Assembly: GCF_024713975.1 (NCBI RefSeq)
Contig: NC_091112.1
Coordinates: 9,346,001 to 9,410,000, forward strand
DNA from: Paralichthys olivaceus
Lineage: Eukaryota > Chordata > Actinopteri > Pleuronectiformes > Paralichthyidae
Direction of reading: 5' to 3'
DNA: 64,000 nt
Shown here: positions 11,486 to 23,230 of the stretch, piece by piece
How positions within the stretch are numbered: the first letter of the stretch is position 1
How the letters are laid out: every line of letters begins with the position of its first letter
Notes under the pieces: model-generated
Told to the model about the DNA's origin: nothing
The model's database searches: none
The model's input: the letters and a program-made list of their open reading frames with translations, nothing else
Made by a program: the position numbers and the translations under genes

Positions 11486-14400
11486 AGCTAGATAGAGTGT
11501 GAGACAAAGAGAAATCGAGAGAGCCTTACTTTTTTTGCTTTCTCACTCTCATGTGACCTCAGATTGGACTGTTAACTCAGTTTGTGTGTGTGTGTGTGTG
11601 TCCACATTGTGTTAAAACCCCTCCTACAGCTCCATTGTTGTCCTCTCCTCTCAAACTTTGATCCAGTGCTTGTATATGAAGCCAAGGCCTCAGACACTGA
11701 TGTGCTTTTGTTAACACGCTGAGCTCACTCACTGCCCATCAAAAAAAAAACAGTATACGCCACTTTTGATCCCTTTGTCGGCTCATTCTCTGTCTGCGTT
11801 CATGAACGGCGCCATCTTGTGCATTTAGAGCCAGAGTCTGCGCAGTAACAATCGGGGAATGCGGCTGTGGTGGCGAGGTCCCTTTCTTTGACAATCATTT
11901 TATCTCAAAGATGGTTTCTGTCATTTTTGTTTTCACACTGATGTTTGTGCAAATTCTTTTTGAACTAGCACTGATTGATATTTGATTGAATGATGAAATA
12001 ACATGTTCATGACATGTCAGCTTGTTTTTGTTTTCTAATGATACAATTAATGCTGCTTCTCTTCCTTCCAACACCATCATCAATGTGAATAGTTCCTTAG
12101 AACTGACAAGTTACTGAAGGGTCTTCCATGGAAAATTGACGCTTGGCTGCAGCCCTGACTTGATGCCTGCTCTACTAGAACATTTCAGTTGCTGAGCCTG
12201 TGGGAATATGGCCTATGTTTTTCCTTTTTTAAATAAGTCCTCTGTGCACCCTCCAGTCATTCTCCGATTATTTCTGTCGTTTTGTTCACTGCATAGCTCG
12301 ACTAAATGACTGGGAAGTCAACACTTTGACCACGGCACTGACGCACAGAATACACAGAAATCAATTGGACTAAAAGATGCACTGATTTTAGAGGTCAAAG
12401 GTCACCCTCATATAACTATGTAGATAAAATTTGCTGTAGGGCAGTAAAGTTTGTATTTGAAGGAGTTGTGAAATCTTTGTATGTAACTACACATAATGAT
12501 ATATGATGTAAATGGGCAGTTGTGCATAACGTTTGCAGTAGACTTTCTACCAATATCTCTACTTTATATTAAGTTTATAATTGCATGATTTTAACTTGTA
12601 TATAAGGGTTTTACTACCCACGAGTTTCACACACACTGCCTCATAGACATTAGCTGGATTTAGTAATAATAAAAGCAGCTGGACAAGCAGAGAAAGGCCC
12701 ATCTATTCCAGCTTATGGAGATCATGTGCATCTGATTGAGGGAAGAATCTGTTGGAAAACAAGGAAAGTTTCTCCTGCGTCTCTGCACACAAGAATATAT
12801 TTACAGAGGCAGACGTATTATGCATTTTTCTTTAAAACCCATACATTTACGTTTATTAAACAAATATATACACAAACATTGTTAAGAAACTATTTTGTCA
12901 CAGCTCATTGCCTGTTAATGCTCCACAGAAAACACAGAAAGCTGCTGCAACAATTTTCCAATGAAACACTGTGTTCCTGGATTTATGTGTGTGTGTGTGC
13001 GCGTGTGTGTGTGTGCGCATGTGTGCACGTGTGTATGTGAGTATATGTGTGATAGGTAAACTGTAAACACTGGTGGAGCGGTATGCCTTACAAGGCCAGA
13101 GGGATCTCCCCATGAACCGAGGAATGTTTGCAGGGACAGAGTGATGAGGGGGGGAGCTGGGAGCTGAACCGTACTGTGGCTGAGATCTGGAAGATCCACT
13201 GGAAAAAGGCTCTGGCTAATAAAATGAGTGACTGTCCCGTAGCCTAGTTTAGGAATTACTGGTTGCATGGAGCTGGGAGCAGGGTAAACGACGCAGGGAT
13301 GTAAAATCAAAAGTATCTCAAACATCTATGAATGATGTATTTAAAAGAGGCATAAGAAGGATTTCTGTGGTTCTCTTGCCATCAGGTTTATTTATGATTT
13401 GATTCAAATGTAACATGACGTTTGTAGGACTCACACTCCCAATCCCGATCCTCCCTCCTTCACATTCCATCCTCTGTCACCGGAATCTCTTCCTTGTCTC
13501 CTGCGTCCTCCTGTTCCTGACTGCTTCCTTCTTTTGCAGACGGAGCTTCACGACCTGATGAAGCCAATTTCAGATCACATCCAGGAGATCCAGAACTTCA
13601 GGGAACGGAACCGCGGCAGCAGCCTCTTCAACCACCTGTCAGCCGTCAGCGAGAGCATCCCCGCGCTGGGCTGGGTCGCTGTGGTGAGGAATGACACAAT
13701 CCTGATGAACACAAAGACAGTGCAAAATGTACAACTAACCACTCATGAAAAATACTGATTATCAGAAAAAAATAAACCAGAAATACAAGTGGAAACATCA
13801 CGTATAACTATTTAAAATCTCAACTCAAACACTAAAAGTTTAACATTTAACATATACTAAGAGACAGAGCTATAGATAAACTCCTCCCTTCCACACTGAG
13901 TTTCTGTTCCTCTCTCCCGCTGACTTCTGGAATGAATATCATTTAGATAAAGATCAGAATCTCTCCTCTTCACCTCTTCAATAAAAATCTTCAGCTCTGG
14001 CTCTGGTCAGTGTACGTTGCTGTCAGGAGCTCACTTTTCCACACAGTGCTTATTAAACATGTCCGTCTCAGACCTTTAAGTACAAGATGCTCCTCTGTTT
14101 TTCTGTGTAATGATGAACAGATAAAGGCCTCACAGTGTTTGTGTGTCGGTGAGATGAGCCCTTTTCTCTCGTCTCTCTCAGTGTCAGAAGCCGGGTCCCT
14201 ACGTGAAGGAGATGAACGACGCCGCCACCTTCTACACCAACAGAGTGCTGAAGGACTACAAGGAAACGTGAGTCCATGTTCACAAGCATCATGATGCACA
14301 TGTCACCAGGGTGATGTCTGTTTTTTATTTGTTTGAATCAGATGACCCAGAGCAGTCTTTATTCTGACAATGTAAAGATCAACAGACTAAAAAACAGCAT

Positions 14401-17400
14401 TTAGCAGAAGAAATATAACATGTGAATTAAGAAACTGTCCATACTGTTACTGGAGAACTAGAGTCTCCTGTGTCTGCAAGATGAGGAACAAAAGAACAAA
14501 CTAGAATAGTAGAGCTCACACCTCCACCAAGGCCCAACAGTCCTTATCCTTAAATCCAATCAAAGTGCACCAAATTTCACACACTCGTAGATAACCTTCC
14601 ATGAATTATTATTTTTATTAAAAAATTGAAAAAATAAATCTTGTGATGTTTGCGTAATCCTGCAAACGGACAGGGAAAGATATAAATTTTTTATTTTTTA
14701 TTTTGAACTCAACTATAATCAGACTCACATGAATCTGGTGAGGCGGTAAGCAATGCGTATCACTCTTATCAGTGTTCCAGTTTTCATCTGAATATCATAT
14801 ATTTATCTCCCCCACCTCCTCCCTCCAACAACCCTCCCCCTGCTCCCCCAGCGACAGACGCCATGTGGACTGGGTGCGCTCCTACCTGTCGATCTGGACC
14901 GAGATGCAGGCGTTCATCAAACAGCACCACACCACAGGCCTGGTGTGGAGCAAGATCGTGAGTACAGAAGCATAAGTATTTTCTGTGTTCAATTAAGTTT
15001 TCAAATCAAACACCTACATTTATCATTAATACTAAATTAGTTTTACAATTTCACACCACATTCTCCTAAAGAATAAGACTGAAAATGTGATGTATGTTTG
15101 CACTTGCTCCTTCAGGTTCCATCGTATCTAACACATCAGACTGAAAACAAGAAATCGCTCCAAAAGCCGCTTGTTTATTATCTTCGCAGTGTTTTCATTA
15201 AGTTTCCATTCACAGGCCGTGGTATTTTTATATCAGAGCTCAAATGGACTACTTTTTTTGCGTGCATTTCCATTTTTAGTTATGGAGCGACCGGTTACAT
15301 AAACCGCTGCAGAGAGCATGAATGAATAAACGAGCTTCTCCTCGGTGGCTGCACCCCGCGGTTCTCCGCAGGGCTCACGAATCCCCTGTCACTCCCACAC
15401 TCACTTCTGTTTATGGATGTCTCTGCTCTCACACTCGCTGGATCCCAGAGATTACGACGACAACTCGAAACCAAATCCCTCCAGGCACACTTGACCTCCT
15501 CCTCTTGTCAGATACGAGAGTCTTTTTCTTGTCTTTATTCACTTAGGGGAACCTGGCTGTGTTGCATGTTGGCGTCTTAAAACCCAGACATGAAGTCATA
15601 GTGCATGTCCCATCCACTAACATGGAGGAGGTGGGTTTATATACTGCAGCCATACACGAGGTAGCAGTCGAGATGTTTTGGCTTCATTTTTGGGGAGACA
15701 TCATCATTCACTGTTTTCCAGGCTTTATGCTAACCTCTCTTCTGGCTGTGTGTTAACCATCACCACACACATCAGTGCAATCAATCTTTGCACATCTGCC
15801 AAAAAAGTTCAACCTGCTGAACTTAACATGAAATGATTAAAGCCGGAACCGTGAATAATGGTGAACAACTGTGCTCACATGTGTGTTTTCTGCAGAAACT
15901 TGAGAGCCTGCAGTGGCTGTGTGTGTCAGCTGTCGCCCCTGCAGTGTGCATGAGCGACACAGTGAACATGTGCGTACAAGGATGGGAGTGTGTGGCGCTA
16001 ACAGGTGGTCCTCAGGGTTTGCTTGAATGGAGGTTTTCTTCACAGAGGAACCCCCCCCTCGACAAAGAGCCTGTGTACACACGCAGCCTGCGCCGTAACC
16101 TAAACTGCAGGGCTGGTCCCCGCTCAGCCGTCATCTGCTGCTCAGATCGGGGGGGGGGGTTTAATGACACGCTCATACTCTGACATGCTCAGGCTGACAT
16201 ATGGAGGTGGATTTACCCACAAAAATGACCAGATTACATAAATTCCTCAGAACAGACTTAAAGACGTTAAATATTTCATTAAACTTTACTGAAATTAAAA
16301 ACAATCAGATCAGGATTATCCCCGTTAAACGTCTCATTTTAATAACTAGTCTAGAGACTCAGACACTTCTGTGTTTTGAAAAATCCACTTATACTGTTCA
16401 AATTTTTTTTTAAAACACCTCAACAAAAAGGTTATTTTTCTATTTCCTCTGTGCTTTTTCTACGTGCACACAAATGCACACATGAAAACAAAGAAGCAGT
16501 CAGAAATGTTTACAGGCATACACACACACACGACCACACAACCACACACACACACATACATGCAGTTAATCCAGTGGTATGTGCTGAGCTGTTTAGTGTA
16601 ACAGGTCTGCATTGTTCATCCATGATATGTACGACACATGTGCTTCATGTCAAAGGTCAAGTAGCCTCAGCTGTACTCATAAGTGTTTAAAGTGACAGTT
16701 CAATCCTGTGATCCCCTTTGATAGGTGTGTGTGTGTGTGTGTGTGCGTGTGTATACTTCTCCTTTAACATGACTTTTATTTAACTCAGCAGTGTAAAAAC
16801 TGCAGGTGACTCTAGTTAGAGACCTGATGAACCTCATTACATAAACTCAAACAGCTCAGACAAAAACTAGTTTTGATTTTTAAATAATTTCATTGACGAA
16901 AAGTTTTTTTTCAGTCAACGAACGAAATAAATTCAGTTAACAATAATATGAACCCTGAAGCCCAGCTTATCCCTACATTTAAAAAAACAGAATATTTTGC
17001 TTTTTTGAATAAAACGCTATTAATTCATAGTCAACTAATGGATTCAGCTCTTTTGTTCAGATCCATTATAGATCCTGGTGATTCCAAACACATGAAATAT
17101 GTGCATGGAATAATGTGAAAGGGCATTTCATTCATGGTTATCGTCACGTAACTTCAACACAGAGCTGGTGGCACAGAGGAAAAACAGTGTGTTTGCTGCT
17201 GACAGGAATAAGATGAGTTTTAAGTGAAGTAAAAGTTCCCCTCCTCATCTGATAATGTCTTTAAACCTCTCTCTTGTTCTACATGTTCTCAGTCACACAC
17301 ATGAACCCCATGGTCAATGCTGACCCCCACACTCCCACATTCCCTAAGCAATACTCCTCCTGCTGGACATGTGTATAACTGCAGCTGTTATCCTCAGAAC

Positions 17401-19573
17401 ACCTGTTGCTCACACACCACATTGTTGTTGGATCTTTTTTTTTTTTTTTTTTTTTTTAATGCCCCAGGGCCCCATTGCTCCTCCCTCTCTCCTCAACTCC
17501 CCCAAGGCCCCCAGTGCTCCCTGCCCCCCGCCACCTCCACCTCCTCCCCCCGGCCCACCTCCGGTCTTCACGGACGACGACCCCCAGTCTCAGGTGGACA
17601 GCGCGGCGGCACAGCACTCGGCTCTGTTTGCTCAGCTCAACCAGGGCATGGACATCACCAGAGGTCAGTTCACATAACCTGGAAACAATGAGCATTAGAA
17701 CTGAGGATGTCACGTTTTTCACTTAGATGCTGTTTGATATAAAACCACGTTCAACCCTCATGTGTCTGTGCAGGTAAACTAACCTTATGTGGTAGAGGTG
17801 GTAGAAATCTAACCATGGAATGAAATATAGATATTATTATACTTTTTTTTTTAAATCCTTTATATTTTCCTGCCTGTGAATATGTATCTCCTCCATATCT
17901 CTAGGTCTGAAGCGTGTATCAGACGACCAGAAGACCCACAAGAACCCAAATCTGCGCTCTCAAGCTGCACCGACCAAAACCAAATCCTCGGGGGCTGCGA
18001 CCTCATCGAAAGCAGCCGCCCAGAAAAGGCCCCCGCTCCTGGAGCTGGAGGGGAAGAAATGGAGGGTGGTGCGTGACATGATTACGTCATCTTTCAGGGG
18101 TTTTATACCATTTTCTCACGTTTTAAATATTACACCACTGATTTTTGATTAAATCTGTTGTTGCAGGAAAACTTTGAGCAGAAACACGACCTGCTGATTG
18201 AGGAGACGGAGCTGAAACAAGTGGCCTACGTCTTCGGTTGCAATAACTCCACCCTGCAGATTAAAGGCAAAATTAACTCCATCATCATAGGTGAGATTCC
18301 TCCAAACTAAAAATGTTTGTCAGTTTATATTCATATTCACTCATCATAATTCTCATTATTCCACATGGTTTGTTTCCTCAGACAACTGTAAGAAGCTGGG
18401 TCTGGTTTTTGAGAATGTGGTTGGGATTGTGGAAATCATCAACTCCAAGGCGATCCAGTTACAGGTGAGTGGAGCATTTATAACTAGGAGGGTGCCTGGA
18501 GAGCGTCACCGCCAAGGCTGAGTGGCCACGTTATCGCCGTATTTTATAAGCTTGTACTGAGATCGGATACATGTACCATGTACACATCATCTTCCTGCAA
18601 ACTGCTTCTGATTTCCCGTTTGTAGATTTTACAACTATACATTTTCTTTCATTACGATCACTTGAGAAATTCCCAGAAATGTAAAAAAAAGAAAAGAAAA
18701 ACAAAATCCTTATCTTGCAATATTAAAGAAAATGAAAAAAAATCTGGATCTGCCCTATTAATTAAATCTAACCCAAACTTTCATGGGTTCTTCTCTGGCC
18801 CACACCCTTCCACATCATTTCAAGAAAATCTGTTCAGTCATTTTTGCATAATCCTGCAAAGAAACAAACCGACAAAGGCCAATGAAAACATAACCTCCTG
18901 GTGGAAGTAAAAGTAAAAGCCTTGACTTCAAAAGACAGAATATTAAAGAGCCTGAAAATTGGACATAACGGCTCTTTTATTACATATTCAATACTGGTAC
19001 CACATACTAACTTTTAGATTTTAGCCTCTAATTAAACTCACTTACAAAGTTGCATCCAAACACATGCAAACTGGAGTTACGTCAATTGGAGACTTTAAAT
19101 AGAAGGCTGGGATTGGTTCCCTTAAAGGAGAAGTGGTATAGATGTTAGATGGATGGAGGAATTGATTATAGTTACAATATATATTGATTAAACAGTTTAT
19201 GCCACAGATACAGTACATGTCAGTAGCTGAGACTCATCTCTCTCTGCATTGCAGGTGTTGGGAACAGTCCCGACTCTTTCCATCAACAAGACGGAGGGCT
19301 GCCAGGTGTACCTGAGCAAGGACTCCCTGAACTGTGAGATCGTCAGCGCCAAGAGCTCTGAGATGAACATCCTGGTACCTACAGGAGATGACGATTATGT
19401 AAGTGTCTGAGATAAAGAACGAGAGGCAGGACTATCGACCTCTGAGTGTGTATTTTAAATTGAAGTTCTTCTTCTCGGTCGTTTCACAGAGGGAGTTTCC
19501 AGTGCCGGAGCAGTTCAAGACCGTTTGGAGCGGCTCCAAACTGGTGACAGAGCCCACTGAGATCGCAGGCTGA
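6887..19573 (+). CDS. cap2: CAP2, adenylyl cyclase-associated (actin-recycling) protein 2; 12 coding exons, 475 aa
   Basis: Coding exons: 6887-7004, 7100-7200, 8771-8848, 13540-13683, 14182-14267, 14852-14957, 17468-17663, 17905-18068, 18167-18290, 18382-18464, 19255-19398, 19490-19573 (1428 nt; human CAP1/CAP2 are 475/477 aa). The protein strips cofilin from ADP-actin and recharges actin monomers in the cytoplasm. Seen: N-terminal RLE-type coiled motif (LERAVTRLE, residues 7-15); helical folded domain about 43-210 ([39 protein letters not shown]); proline run at about 231-243 (profilin/SH3 binding); WH2-like [15 protein letters not shown]-terminal beta-helix CARP domain from [10 protein letters not shown] (about 320) to the end, with [19 protein letters not shown] and [48 protein letters not shown] and HHTTGL are nearer CAP2 than CAP1. 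Intron 2 uses a GC donor. The start ATG has CAP-like MEGL...LERAV right after it. Confidence 0.93.
7005..7099 (+). other. cap2: GC-AG intron 2 of CAP2 (95 bp)
   Basis: Exon 2 ends GGAG followed by GCAAGT, and the intron closes with TTCTTAG before GCACGTCTCAG. Only this junction gives the CAP reading ...[14 protein letters not shown]. No GT near it gives a consensus donor in the right phase. GCAAGT with AG before it is the standard GC-donor consensus. Confidence 0.85.
8019..8055. repeat. (GT)n microsatellite ending in GCGCGCG
   Basis: Uninterrupted GT run that switches to GC alternation, in CAP2 intron 3. Confidence 0.98.
8469..8508. repeat. (CA)n microsatellite
   Basis: CA run with one GA interruption, in CAP2 intron 3. 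Confidence 0.98.
9662..9743. repeat. (TG)41 microsatellite
   Basis: 82 bases of perfect TG alternation in CAP2 intron 4, the longest simple repeat in the window, followed by a GA-rich flank. Confidence 0.99.
9955..10008. repeat. (GA)n microsatellite
   Basis: About 54 bases of AG repeats with a single C interruption near 9973. Confidence 0.98.
10293..10456 (+). repeat. Decayed fish repeat with Pol III B box in CAP2 intron 4
   Basis: It contains 'gcctcagagcacgagggttctggttcgaacccTG', with a perfect B box GGTTCGAACCC at 10330-10340. Then follow 'actccggcttccttcaacagtctaaagacatgtagg' (in pieces) and 'gtgtgaatggctgtc', matching in order the well-known teleost repeat with 'ccggctccctcccacggtccaaagacatg' and 'gtgtgaatggttgt'. 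An internal part appears deleted or diverged. Confidence 0.75.
11129..11196. repeat. (CA)n microsatellite followed by C17 homopolymer
   Basis: CA run 11129-11174, then a short spacer and a homopolymer of C at 11180-11196. Confidence 0.97.
11329..11360. repeat. (CA)n microsatellite
   Basis: Perfect CA run in CAP2 intron 4. The GT run at 11451-11482 lies about 90 bases downstream in the opposite sense, so the two could pair as a hairpin. Confidence 0.97.
11451..11482. repeat. (GT)n microsatellite
   Basis: Perfect GT run. It is the inverted partner of the CA run at 11329-11360. Confidence 0.97.
12986..13050. repeat. Imperfect GT/GC alternating repeat
   Basis: Purine-pyrimidine alternation (GTGTGTGCGCGTGTG...) interrupted by CATG and CACG steps, in CAP2 intron 4. 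Confidence 0.9.
14515..14690 (+). repeat. Decayed interspersed repeat, copy A (CAP2 intron 6)
   Basis: 'cctccaccaaggcccaacag', 'accaaatttcacacactcgt', 'ccatgaattatt' and 'gcgtaatcctgcaaacgg' occur in the order of a widespread teleost LINE-derived or SINE repeat body. It shares its left part with the copy at 32352-32510 and its right end with the copy at 18765-18912. Those cross-matches inside this window are direct evidence of a repeat family. Confidence 0.65.
16725..16752. repeat. (GT)n microsatellite
   Basis: Short GT run with one GC step, in CAP2 intron 7. Confidence 0.95.
17435..17467 (+). promoter_or_regulatory. cap2: T23 homopolymer forming the splice acceptor of CAP2 exon 8
   Basis: Twenty-three uninterrupted T (17435-17457) followed by AATGCCCCAG and the exon start at 17468. 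The homopolymer is the polypyrimidine tract of the exon that encodes the proline-rich segment. Confidence 0.9.
18765..18912 (+). repeat. Decayed interspersed repeat, copy B (CAP2 intron 11)
   Basis: 'gttcagtcatttttgcataa', 'tcctgcaaagaaacaaaccg', 'aatgaaaacataacctcctg' and 'gtggaagtaa' match the standard 3' end of a very common teleost repeat ('...gtaatcctgctaacaaacaaac...gatgaaaacataacctccttggcggaggtaa'). Confidence 0.75.
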
Positions 19574-20100
19574 TCTGAAGCCTCGTCATCTTCACCACCA
19601 TCAAATTAAAAAACACATACATGTATCTTTCTGTCCCTGCGAATCTATTGAACTTCAGAGGCATAAAAACCCAGTATAACCAGTATATTTACATCCTCTT
19701 ACATTTCTGTGCCATTGCAATAACTTTTCGAAGTGTATTTTAATGTGCTCTTTAAATGTAACGTGCGCAGTCATTAAGTCAAGTTAAGTCAAGTTATATG
19801 GAAGTGTTCAGTGTATTTTGTGTAAAAGCCACTTGTTTCACTGGTGCAAAATAACATCCAGATGAACATATAACATGAAATAAATATTCAACTCATCTAA
19901 ATACTTAAAATACAGACAGTAGCAGTTACACTTCATCATTATCTGTGTACATCACTCTATTTTGTACTAAGATGCAGCATGTGGCACCAGCATAGGGAAG
20001 ATCTCCACCACAAATGCTTTTCAGATGTTTAATTTACATGATGACGATTGGATGGAATTGTGTTTCATTTTTCAAATAAAATCAAAACTCTCACTTCTGG
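19574..20100 (+). other. cap2: CAP2 3' UTR
   Basis: It follows the TGA at 19571-19573. AATAAA signals occur near 19879 and at 20075-20080, the latter followed by a T-rich stretch. The most likely poly(A) site is near 20,095. Confidence 0.65.
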
Positions 20101-20294
20101 GTTTTTATGTTATTCATTGGATGTTCTTCTACTCACTTCCACTTTCTTTATCATTGTAGTTTTTGTATTCTATTATTCTAGTAATAATAGTATTCTACCA
20201 TTGATGATTTGTTGATTTTCCTCCATGCTACAACATAGAAAATGTGTTCAAACGTCAAAATGTTAACCTCAATTAAAGCATAATCGGATGTGAC

Positions 20295-20725
20295 TTGGTG
20301 TGATTTGAACGTTTATTTTGAAATCAAAAGCATTACTATAGCAGATATTCATCACAGCAGAGTATAGGTCACTTTTTATGCAACTTATTTAATTTGGTTC
20401 TTCACAGTCTTCACTACATATAATCTGGAGAGACATGGATGTAAACTGATACTTGACTTTAAACTCAAGATTATAACTAGCTTCAGCTCAAGCCAGCAGT
20501 GCCACCGCAATTTCTTCAGAAACTGTATTTTCTAATTGCTAAAAGAAGTTGCACCTTGTGGGACATCTCAGTGTCATGCAGATTAAAAAATATAAAAAAT
20601 ACATATAGTACCACAGAAACAAATTTCAACATGAAAAACTGGAAAAGGAGCAAAGTCATGAAAAGTCTTTTTAGTATTAAAAATGTGCACATACAGTTAG
20701 ACTGCTGGTGTTTCAAATGCACTCA
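20295..20725 (-). other. aunip: AUNIP 3' UTR
   Basis: It lies below the AUNIP stop. A minus-strand AATAAA (TTTATT on plus) at 20312-20317 suggests an end near 20,295, leaving only about 200 bases between the convergent ends of CAP2 and AUNIP. Confidence 0.55.
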
Positions 20726-22563
20726 TCAGTGTTTAATCACCATATTTCCCTGAGAGTCTTGAGTAAAGAGCATCTCCTCCTCCTCCACTGAAGACTTGTA
20801 AGAACTAGTTCTCACAACCCCAGTGCTGAAGTTACTTGGATCTTTGAGTGGACTCCTGACTCTATGTGCTATCACCCTGAAGCCTTCAGAGTCCTGGGTA
20901 AACAACATGGACAGACTGTCCTCATCAGCTTCTCTGCTTTGCTGCTTTCGTGCTGGTTTTTTAAAGTTGGCACTACTTGGTTTTGTCCACTTGAATTGTG
21001 AGATGCTGCTCTCATCATCATCAGTTCTTTTCCACAGTTGATCTCTGATGTGTTTTCGGGGTGATGCAGTTTTTGCTTCTGTCCATTTATTATTTGAAAC
21101 AGGTTCAATATGAGAGAAAGGTGAGTGCTTACGAGGAGACTTAGAAAACAAATACCTGCTGTTTTCTTTCTCATCCTCCAACTGAGAAGAATAAGAATTT
21201 TTGAAGGATTTTTGAGTCGAGGTTTTTCCCTTCCGATCCATCTGCAATCCAAAGTCGCCCTCACTTTTTAGACTGTTTAGGAAACAGTCACTAAAATTCT
21301 CTTCTGTTGTATTTTTCTGATTATTCAGGAAAGATTCACTGTCAGAATATTGGCTGTAGGTGAGCAGTGGGTCCTGGCTCCATGCCTGTGGAAGAGGCTG
21401 ACTGTCATCTGGTAAAAAGGAGGTGTCAGTGAACCTCCTCTTACTCTGAGGTGGGTTTAACTCCTCGGGCTGCTCTTCCTCAGACTGACAGTACGAGTTC
21501 TGTGTTAGGGCTGTTTCACCTTGCTCCAGCCACAATGTTTCCTCAGGCTCAGTCACATTTTCACTTTCCCACTCTTTATCCACACCAGGCTCAGAGTCAG
21601 AGTTTTCAAGATGTGCTCCTCGTCTTCGTTTTGTCCCTGATGCAACAGGAGCAGTTGAGGTGGATGCTGAGGAGGAGGACTGCATTGGATCCATGTTTGG
21701 TTTGTCAGAGGCGGACTTCTCATTAAGATCTGTTTGGTAGATGGAAAAAGCAAGCATTCAGTTATCACAAAGCAGGTCAATGGTCTACTGCAGCTTTATC
21801 ACCTTCTTCCTCAATGACTTACCTCTGGGTTGAGGTGTGAAGAAGGCTGATATAGAGCTCTGTTTGGTTTTTGGCATTTCCATTTTAGTCTGGGTGAAGT
21901 TGAGAGCCACAGCCAAACTATATCCCCCAGCTTCAGCAAAGGGGTTCAGCAGTTTGGAAATGGGACGACGGGCAAGACGTTTCTGAAATGAAAGATGAGC
22001 AGAATGATGTATGTTCTTAGTAAAACACTGAAGAGCAATAATATCATGAGAGAATTTTGATAGAGTTATATAATCACAAGTGCACAGTGCTAAAAGATAA
22101 AGACAGAGAAAGAGAGAGAAAAAGGCAGTGCAGAGCTACTATGAGGAAAGATTTTACCCATTTGAAACAAGTCTCTATCATCATATGGTGATCAGTGTTG
22201 ATATAGCGGCCACAAACAAATCATTGTAAGGGAAATCAGACGAGTAAGACTGTTCATTCATTGTGAATCTGTAGCTGGTTAGAGTTGATCAGCTGAGTAA
22301 GCAGTACTTCATGTGTCCCAGACCACCTCTGAATGTGGTTTGAGTGATTGGATCTGTGGACACATGTTGGTGCATCCAGACCTGAACTTAGAGCTGTCCA
22401 CATGTGTTCAGATGCTAATATCAGGTCTGAACAGAATCTCTAAAACAGCTTACACAGGTTTTTTTTTTACCTGTTTAGCTTTTCCTTTAAGTTGCACAGT
22501 GTCCAGCCAAACACCACACTCCTCTTGGGCAGCAGCCTTACGAGCTGGCTTGGAGGTCTTCAT
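20726..22563 (-). CDS. aunip: AUNIP, aurora kinase A and ninein-interacting protein; 3 coding exons, 418 aa
   Basis: Minus-strand exons: 22563-22471, 21982-21823, 21729-20726 (1257 nt). In mammals AUNIP helps spindle formation through aurora A and ninein, and binds DNA ends to promote CtIP-dependent resection. Seen: N-terminal EECGVWLDTVQLK matches the mammalian EEEACGVWLDAAALK. KQSISAFFTPQP matches mammalian QRSIASFFTLQP, a PCNA-box-like motif, except that the first position is K rather than Q. A long Ser/Glu-rich disordered middle follows. The C-terminus carries two copies of LFTQDSxGxxVIxH (plus coordinates 20864-20908 and 20729-20773), the last ending the protein. It is longer than human (357 aa), mostly in the low-complexity middle. 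Both internal junctions have GT-AG signals and keep frame. The start was chosen as the first ATG before the conserved WLD block. Confidence 0.88.
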
Positions 22564-22821
22564 GGTGGAGACTGGATGAAAGCTATCGAGTGAATTAAAT
22601 AATAGAGAAAGTGATTAAAATGAACAAAACAATCATATGAAAACACACTGCAGGATTTATCAGGATCAATTCACACTTATATAATAGTTCTGAGTGAAAA
22701 AGACCGGTGCTAGCTCTCAGTTAGCTAACTTCAAAAGTAGCTAGGTGGTGTTCAACGATCAAACATCACGCCATTGTTTAGGTTCTCCTCATAAATGATA
22801 TCATATGACGCTGGAGCTGAC

Positions 22822-23230
22822 CTGAAGGTGGCAGGTGGATGTTTCCAGCTTCCCTTCGCTCCGTAATAATAGTTTAAATCTCGGATCTTCTCTGTTCGCT
22901 CTGAAGCGCGTCTTCGTTTCTGTCTGTTTGAGTCTGGCGCCTCGGCGACGGGCTGCCGATGACGTTTGACTGTCTGAAAACCATAAAATACGATAAAACG
23001 TTGTTTTAAAAAAATATATTTACTGCAAAATCCTATTAAAAACACGATGTACAAAAAGCCTTAAAATGATATAATTTCGTTCAACGCATTTATGTGATTC
23101 TTTTTTTTAAAGTGTTTATTTTAGGTAGGCAGAGTGAACACCTAGTATTTTGACGTGTGCCGGGGTCCTCGCATGAGGGAGTGTTTACATCGCGTCACAG
23201 CAGTTTGTCGAGGGGGTGAGCTAAGAGTCT
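22822..23230. promoter_or_regulatory. Bidirectional promoter and 5' exons of AUNIP (minus) and VPS28 (plus)
   Basis: On the minus strand a non-coding AUNIP exon is suggested by CACCTTCAG|GTCAGC (exon lower end 22822). On the plus strand VPS28 exon 1 ends GAGGGG|GTGAGC at 23215. Between them are CpG-rich stretches (GCGCCTCGGCGACGGGCTGC, CATCGCGTCAC) and no TATA box. VPS28 exon 1 appears to contain a short upstream ORF (ATG near 23173) that stops just after the junction. The start sites are not determined. Confidence 0.65.

Noticed and set aside
15833-16183. 116-codon open frame in CAP2 intron 7
   Set aside because: Cys/Trp-rich random-looking peptide ending in a G-run, and not matched by the CAP family.
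22752-23054. 100-codon minus-strand frame upstream of AUNIP
   Set aside because: Overlaps the inferred bidirectional promoter and AUNIP 5' exon. It begins in AT-rich DNA and has no match to AUNIP, so it was taken as 5' UTR.
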